Shown piece by piece: positions 58,911-64,000 of a stretch of DNA of 64,000 bases (the stretch's first letter is position 1; each line of letters opens with the position of its first letter). The stretch is taken from the NCBI RefSeq assembly GCF_002288925.2, contig NW_022098021.1, positions 6,946,138 to 7,010,137 of the forward strand, read 5' to 3'. The notes under the pieces are model-generated. The model saw only the letters and a program-made list of their open reading frames with translations, did no database searches and was not told the origin of the DNA. The translations under genes and the position numbers were made by a program. This DNA comes from Delphinapterus leucas. Lineage: Eukaryota > Chordata > Mammalia > Artiodactyla > Monodontidae.

Positions 58911-61900
58911 TATGTACATCACAAATTAAGTGGTATGTGCAAACTACTACACAATCAAAACCATTATGGAACAGAAGATACAAAACAAATGTTAAAAGAA
59001 GGATTACTATTGTTTCTTCATATGGTTAAAGTGGCCCTTTCTTGGAAAAGGCCAACAATTATCCTTAACATTTTATGCCTATCACACAGGAAATACCCTG
59101 AGGTGACTTATCATTCACAAGAGAAAAGGAGGAGTGGGAATCTACTATTATGCCAAAAGATTCAATAATCAAGACAACACAGAAGGAGCCAAAGCCCACA
59201 TGACAAGCAATACCTGCCTCATCCTTCACTTTGCCTCAAGGTTGCTAGGGTAAGGAAAGTGAAACAGAACCGCGTCGACTGGTCTGTGATTCTCATCCTG
59301 GATACGGCAGTGTACACAGAAACTTCCAAGGAGGGGATTCAAACAAGCTCAAGGTGTTCGAAACCTACAGTACCAATACTTTCCGTTCAGAAGAGTCAGG
59401 CTGCATGTAGCAAAGTGAAAGAGTGACACTTATATTGAAAATCTGGGCTGTGTGCACACATTTTTCCTGATGTACATGTATGTTTTTTTATGGCAGATTC
59501 ACCAGACGCTTGCTCACTTTTTGAGTAATTAGTGATTTCAGCCTACGTTTGGACAAATATCACATCATAAAAACTGCAGTCTCTGGAGCCCAAACGAAAC
59601 CCCCAGTTAGGCAGCTAGACCACAACATGTTACCTCTTCCAAGCTGTCTTGGCATTTTGGGAGGTAGAGGTCCAAGCCCAAAGTGTGTCTGGTCATTCTG
59701 GAATGCCCACACTGCTGCTGACTGAAGATAAAGTCTGTGATGCCATCGTCTATTTTCTACGTGGATTACTAGAAGGTTTCAGCCTCCATTAGAGAGCCAT
59801 TTGTCTGGCACATTCCATTAATATTCATTTCCTTTTAAAAGTAAAGGAATTGTGCAAGCAAAATGTTTGCAATAAACATGTAACACGTTTACATGTTTGC
59901 CATAATTGCATGTGTATGTGTTTACAATAAACATGTAGCTTGGGAAATGACAAAAATTGTTCATGAAAATAGCCAAGATCTATAGTAGTCCTGTTGTTCA
60001 AGCAAATGGATACCACTTCTAATTTTAAAGCAAATTTAAAGAGAGAAAAACGTTTATATGTTATCTTTCCAAAGCAACTCGCAGGTTGCTATGCCTTCCA
60101 TTTATAAACTGAAATTGTTTCATTAGTGGGAGCCAGAAGCTACACGGTGTAATTACAGGAAGTGCCCAGTCGGTACTGCACTGCCTGGTCCGACTCTGTG
60201 GCCACAGAGCGCCCACCCAAGGGACAGGCACACAGTAGGCAACCAACATGAGCCTACTAAGATGGAGGACTATCTGATCAGATATCCGTGAGACAGAAGT
60301 GTAGAAAACTTAGTCCCGACATCACTGTGTTGAAGAACCCCAAACACTCAGGTTTTCAGAGGAATTAAAGGAACCAAATCTTTCTAATTTGATAATACAA
60401 CAGAAAAAATAAAATAAAACACAAAAATGCTCTCATTCTGGGTAAGGCAACACAGTCTTGCAATAAAGACAATGCACATACCATGTGCAGGAAAGGTTGG
60501 ACAGAACGCCCTAGGGATCTCCTCAGGATCCTTTAAGGAGTTAATACATACAAAGCATTCACCATCCACTGACAGAGCAAAATGAGAAACAAGGGAAATA
60601 AAAAACACACCGGACTGACTTAACACAGTAAAGATAAGCTCCTAGGAGGCTTGAGTCTCCAAATACTGCTCAACTGATAGTTTTTAAAAAATCAGAATTA
60701 CCACGTTATTATGCATGAAGAATTCAGAAAAAAATTGAAATGTAAGCCAAGACAAATAACATGAAATCTAGAAAAATGGTCTGACTAAACGATGCAAACA
60801 AGTTTTGGCAATCAAAACACTAAGGTTTCCATGACTGCCCCTAGGACTTCGGGAAAAAAATAACTTACTGGATGGCAATAGTCTGCAAGATTATCTTAGT
60901 GGGATTATTTATTTCTTTATTTTAAAAGTTCAGGAATAAAAGGAAAGTTCTCTCATTTCAACTTTTAAGATGAACTAAATCACTTAAAATAAAATCATGA
61001 TATCTCATGATTTTAACTCTTATAAATCTATGCCTCAGAGGAAAGGGGGGTAATTTAAAGCATTAGATGAATGCTGTGGTATATGGTTCTAAGGGGGAAG
61101 AAATCTCTTAAGGAAGCTGCTAAGAGTTTAACTGTCAAAAAAGCTATATGTTATTTCTGGTTTTAAACTAGTAGTTGCTGTCCAAAATTGAAAATTCAGG
61201 ATATCATCAAATACAAATTTTTTAAAGCTTGACTATTAAAGCAGAGGTTGCCCAATCAAAACAGGATAAATGTAATTTTTTAAAATTAACACTAGGCTAC
61301 TCTACTTGTGACTAGATACATGGCCTCTCCTTTTCTGGCCTCCTTCTACAGTCTAATTCCTGCTGAAAAAAATGGGCATGTCATATTTCTAACCTAATCT
61401 TAGCGTGCGTACAAGCACTCAACCTAGACAAGGAATGATTCTTAAATGTTCGTTGTTCATTATGCACGATGTTATTTTGTTAATAAACAAGCTGTCTCGA
61501 AAGCCATAAAGATTTTGCTTTGTTTTGCATTAGCCACAAGAGAGTGGACTTGTTTAGAATACCAAAGCATTTATTTAGAATATGAAAGGCAAATTCAGCA
61601 AGAAACAATGTTTGAGCTGAGAAAAATCAAGGGTTTATCTGTTGAACATACTGAAAGAAAAGTGAAAACAAACTCAGAAGTCTAGAGTGAAAAAGAGCAT
61701 CTTATGCAAATATGATGTTCTTTCCACCCTTCCAAGGTAAAATACTGCCAGCAAAACAAATACTGAAGACCGGAGAAGCCACTTGGCAAAAGGATTCAAA
61801 AACCACAAAGCATGAGGCTATTCCCCCATAAAGCTCAATAAGTGATTAAGTAGCTAGTAGAGGGAATGGTGAGGGAAGGGAAGGGAAAATTCAAACTATA

Positions 61901-62401
61901 TAATAGACTCTAACAGTAGTAGGTGAATTCTAAAGATTTAACTAGCAGATTCATTATTTAATCCAAAACCATAATTCTTAACAACAAATAATAGATCTGA
62001 CACAAACTCAGTTTTGATGTTAAAAGCCAACAGATATAGGTCCCTCATGTTCAGAGCAAAGGACAGAAAAAAACTAAAAAACAATGAACACTAGTGAGAA
62101 AAAGAGCTCCTTCTTCATTTTCTGTAAACAAGTTTCTACGATAGCACACTGGTTGCTTTCTTCAGCCCCCAATACTCTGGTTAGGGTGTACAACTATAAT
62201 GCATGGATATGCGGATATCAGGCTCTCTATGTAAGCTTTTCTTACTTCTCAAGTATATGTATGGTCTTTTGTGTTTTAAATTTTTTCTTTAAGAGAAAAT
62301 CTCTCCAATGTAAAGTTCCAAACCTGTTTTTTTAAAAAATTGCTGGAATTTCTTCACATTTTATAAACAAAAATACCAGAAATGAAAGAGCTGGCAGAAA
62401 T

Positions 62402-62625
<224 letters not shown>

Positions 62626-63688
62626 TACTTTTTGTTGCAAACGTTTTAAACATATTCAATTGTGATAATGTTGAGGGAAAACATTCAAAAGATCATTTTA
62701 TATGTTTTTACCATGCTGCTCAGAATTTTCCACTTCAGAGACATCCTGAGGGCTCAGGAAAGGTTAAAACAAGATGCAAAGGACTTAAACATAAAAAGTA
62801 CTGCAATGAATCCTAAAAGTCTAGGCTGGGCTCAGATGGTACTGAATTTTCTTTTCCCCACTTGCTCCGCAAAGACAGCCCAGAAGTCTAGGAAACTGAA
62901 GGAGAATTATGAAATACTGAATTGCATACTTGGAAATAAACATACGGCTAATGTTAACATAACTCAAATCTTATACCAGTTTGTCTACAACCTAATTAGA
63001 GGAGGTAAAGCCAGGAACCTCTCTCTCTCTGGAGCATGAATATATCTAAATACAGTGGATGTGGAATTCCCTACATGGAATATTTGTGGGCAAGTGAAGA
63101 GAGAAAATCTGGCTTCTCTGGATCCTATTTTCAGCTCATTCTGATCACTTGTAAATAATTACGCAGGTTAGGAAGAAGTGTACAACTAGTGCTCACGAAA
63201 AAGCTATTAGGCAGCCAAGCCAACCAAAACTTCAAATTTTTATACATTTTTCTATGGTAACAGTAGAAGCTATTGTGAGCTTATTGAGTGCCACTAAACT
63301 TACACGCGAATAGGACAAATACTCGTAGAAAAAATGAGTAACACAGATGTTATGGTTCTAAGGAAAGGCTACTGATGTCAATTTAAGTATTGTTAGGGAA
63401 GTTAAGTACTAAAAACAAATCGTCTTCACTGAGTGATGTGAATTGTCTAAAAGTTATGATGTCACTAAACTGAAAGGGAAATTTTTATATATATATATAC
63501 ACATAAAATTGATCACCTTTGTTCATCTGCGTGTAGTAAAATAATGCCCAAAACAAAATGATATTATTTTATGTTGCTGCAGCTAGTCTCCAATTTAGGG
63601 CTAAATTAACCTTAGGTTGTCAAAGCCATTTATGACCAAGTTGGGCAAAACAATTTCTTAAAAATCAAAGGCTCTAAAAGGTGAACTA

Positions 63689-63899
63689 CAGTTGACCCTT
63701 GAACAACACGGGGGTTAGGGGTGCAGACCCTTGGCACAGTTGAAAATCCGGGAATAACTTATAGTCAGCCCTCTGAACGAGCGATTCCTCCTTATCCACA
63801 ATTCCAGATTCAACCAACCGCAGATCCTGTAGTACTACAGGATATATTTAGTGAAAAAAATCCACACAGTTCACACCTTCATCATTCAAGGGTCAACTG
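63689..63899 (-). mobile_element. Tigger-family non-autonomous DNA transposon
   Basis: Terminal inverted repeats: 'cagttgacccttgaacaac' at the left and 'attcaagggtcaactg' at the right. A TA precedes the left end (63687-63688) and a degraded CA follows the right end. The interior holds 'ggttaggggtgcagaccc' and 'attcaaccaaccgcagatcc'. Non-coding relic in the KATNAL1 intron. Confidence 0.85.
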
Positions 63900-64000
63900 C
63901 ACACTGACTTTAAGACAAGTCCTCCTGATAACTCTATAACTAATGTCTAACGTCACGGATCATTAACAACAACAACAAAAAAATACCTGCAAACATTAGT

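Larger units (their letters stand above)
57250..62401 (-). other. KATNAL1: Probable KATNAL1 3' UTR
   Basis: Downstream of the KATNAL1 stop codon on the minus strand there is no splice donor that must be used. The sequence is AT-rich and, apart from one antisense CHR SINE at 58698, free of recognised repeats. I take it as one long terminal-exon UTR ending at the AATAAA at 57270-57275. Earlier AATAAA motifs on the minus strand (near 61571, 60910, 58410 and 58275) could give shorter forms. The true end needs transcript data. The neighbouring L1 fragments begin just beyond the proposed end. Confidence 0.55.

Overview
The window reads as mammalian, and more specifically cetacean, nuclear DNA. It carries many copies of the tRNA-Glu-derived CHR SINE family, both the short type (about 200 bp, for example 58698-58910) and the long type (about 300-350 bp, for example 49396-49748). 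It also has cetartiodactyl L1 3' ends and old mammalian repeats (MIR, L2, MLT1, MER5A, Tigger). I saw none of the Bov-A/Bov-tA SINEs or BovB that would fill a ruminant window of this size. There are no bacterial operons, CRISPR arrays or phage genes.

Only one protein-coding gene segment is convincing: the last coding exon of KATNAL1 (katanin p60 subunit A-like 1, a microtubule-severing AAA ATPase) at 62402-62600 on the minus strand. Its 3' UTR probably runs leftward to about 57250, where an AATAAA signal is followed by GT-rich sequence. The preceding intron fills 62601-64000. From memory of human chr13q12.3, the rest should be the intergenic interval between KATNAL1 and UBL3.

Layout. 1-20 kb: unique sequence with MIR, L2, MLT1 LTR and SINE copies, a SINE/SINE/L1 composite at 11246-12749, and a 104-bp inverted duplication (arms at 16871 and 17904). 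20.4-25.4 kb: a mariner MITE, then an L1 that keeps its 5' end, with broken ORF1 and ORF2, truncated at its 3' end and joined to an older L1. 28.8-32.2 kb: an old L1 holding a rearranged Tigger1, a younger L1 3' end and two SINEs. 34.2-35 kb: an L2 split by an L1 with the 5' inversion typical of twin priming. 37.9-40 kb: an old minus-strand L1. 40-55 kb: mostly unique AT-rich sequence with a CR1/L3 relic near 43 kb. 55.6-57 kb: an old L1 followed by a young L1 fragment. 57.2-64 kb: the 3' end of KATNAL1.

I found no undescribed gene system. The points that merit a second look are structural: the young inverted duplication near 17 kb, the inverted block inside Tigger1, the probable SINE-L1 chimera at 11.5 kb, and the antisense SINE inside the KATNAL1 3' UTR. 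Family names come from recalled consensus features and were not checked with RepeatMasker. Ends of old repeats are good to about 10-30 bp; ends set by target-site duplications (TSDs) are more exact.
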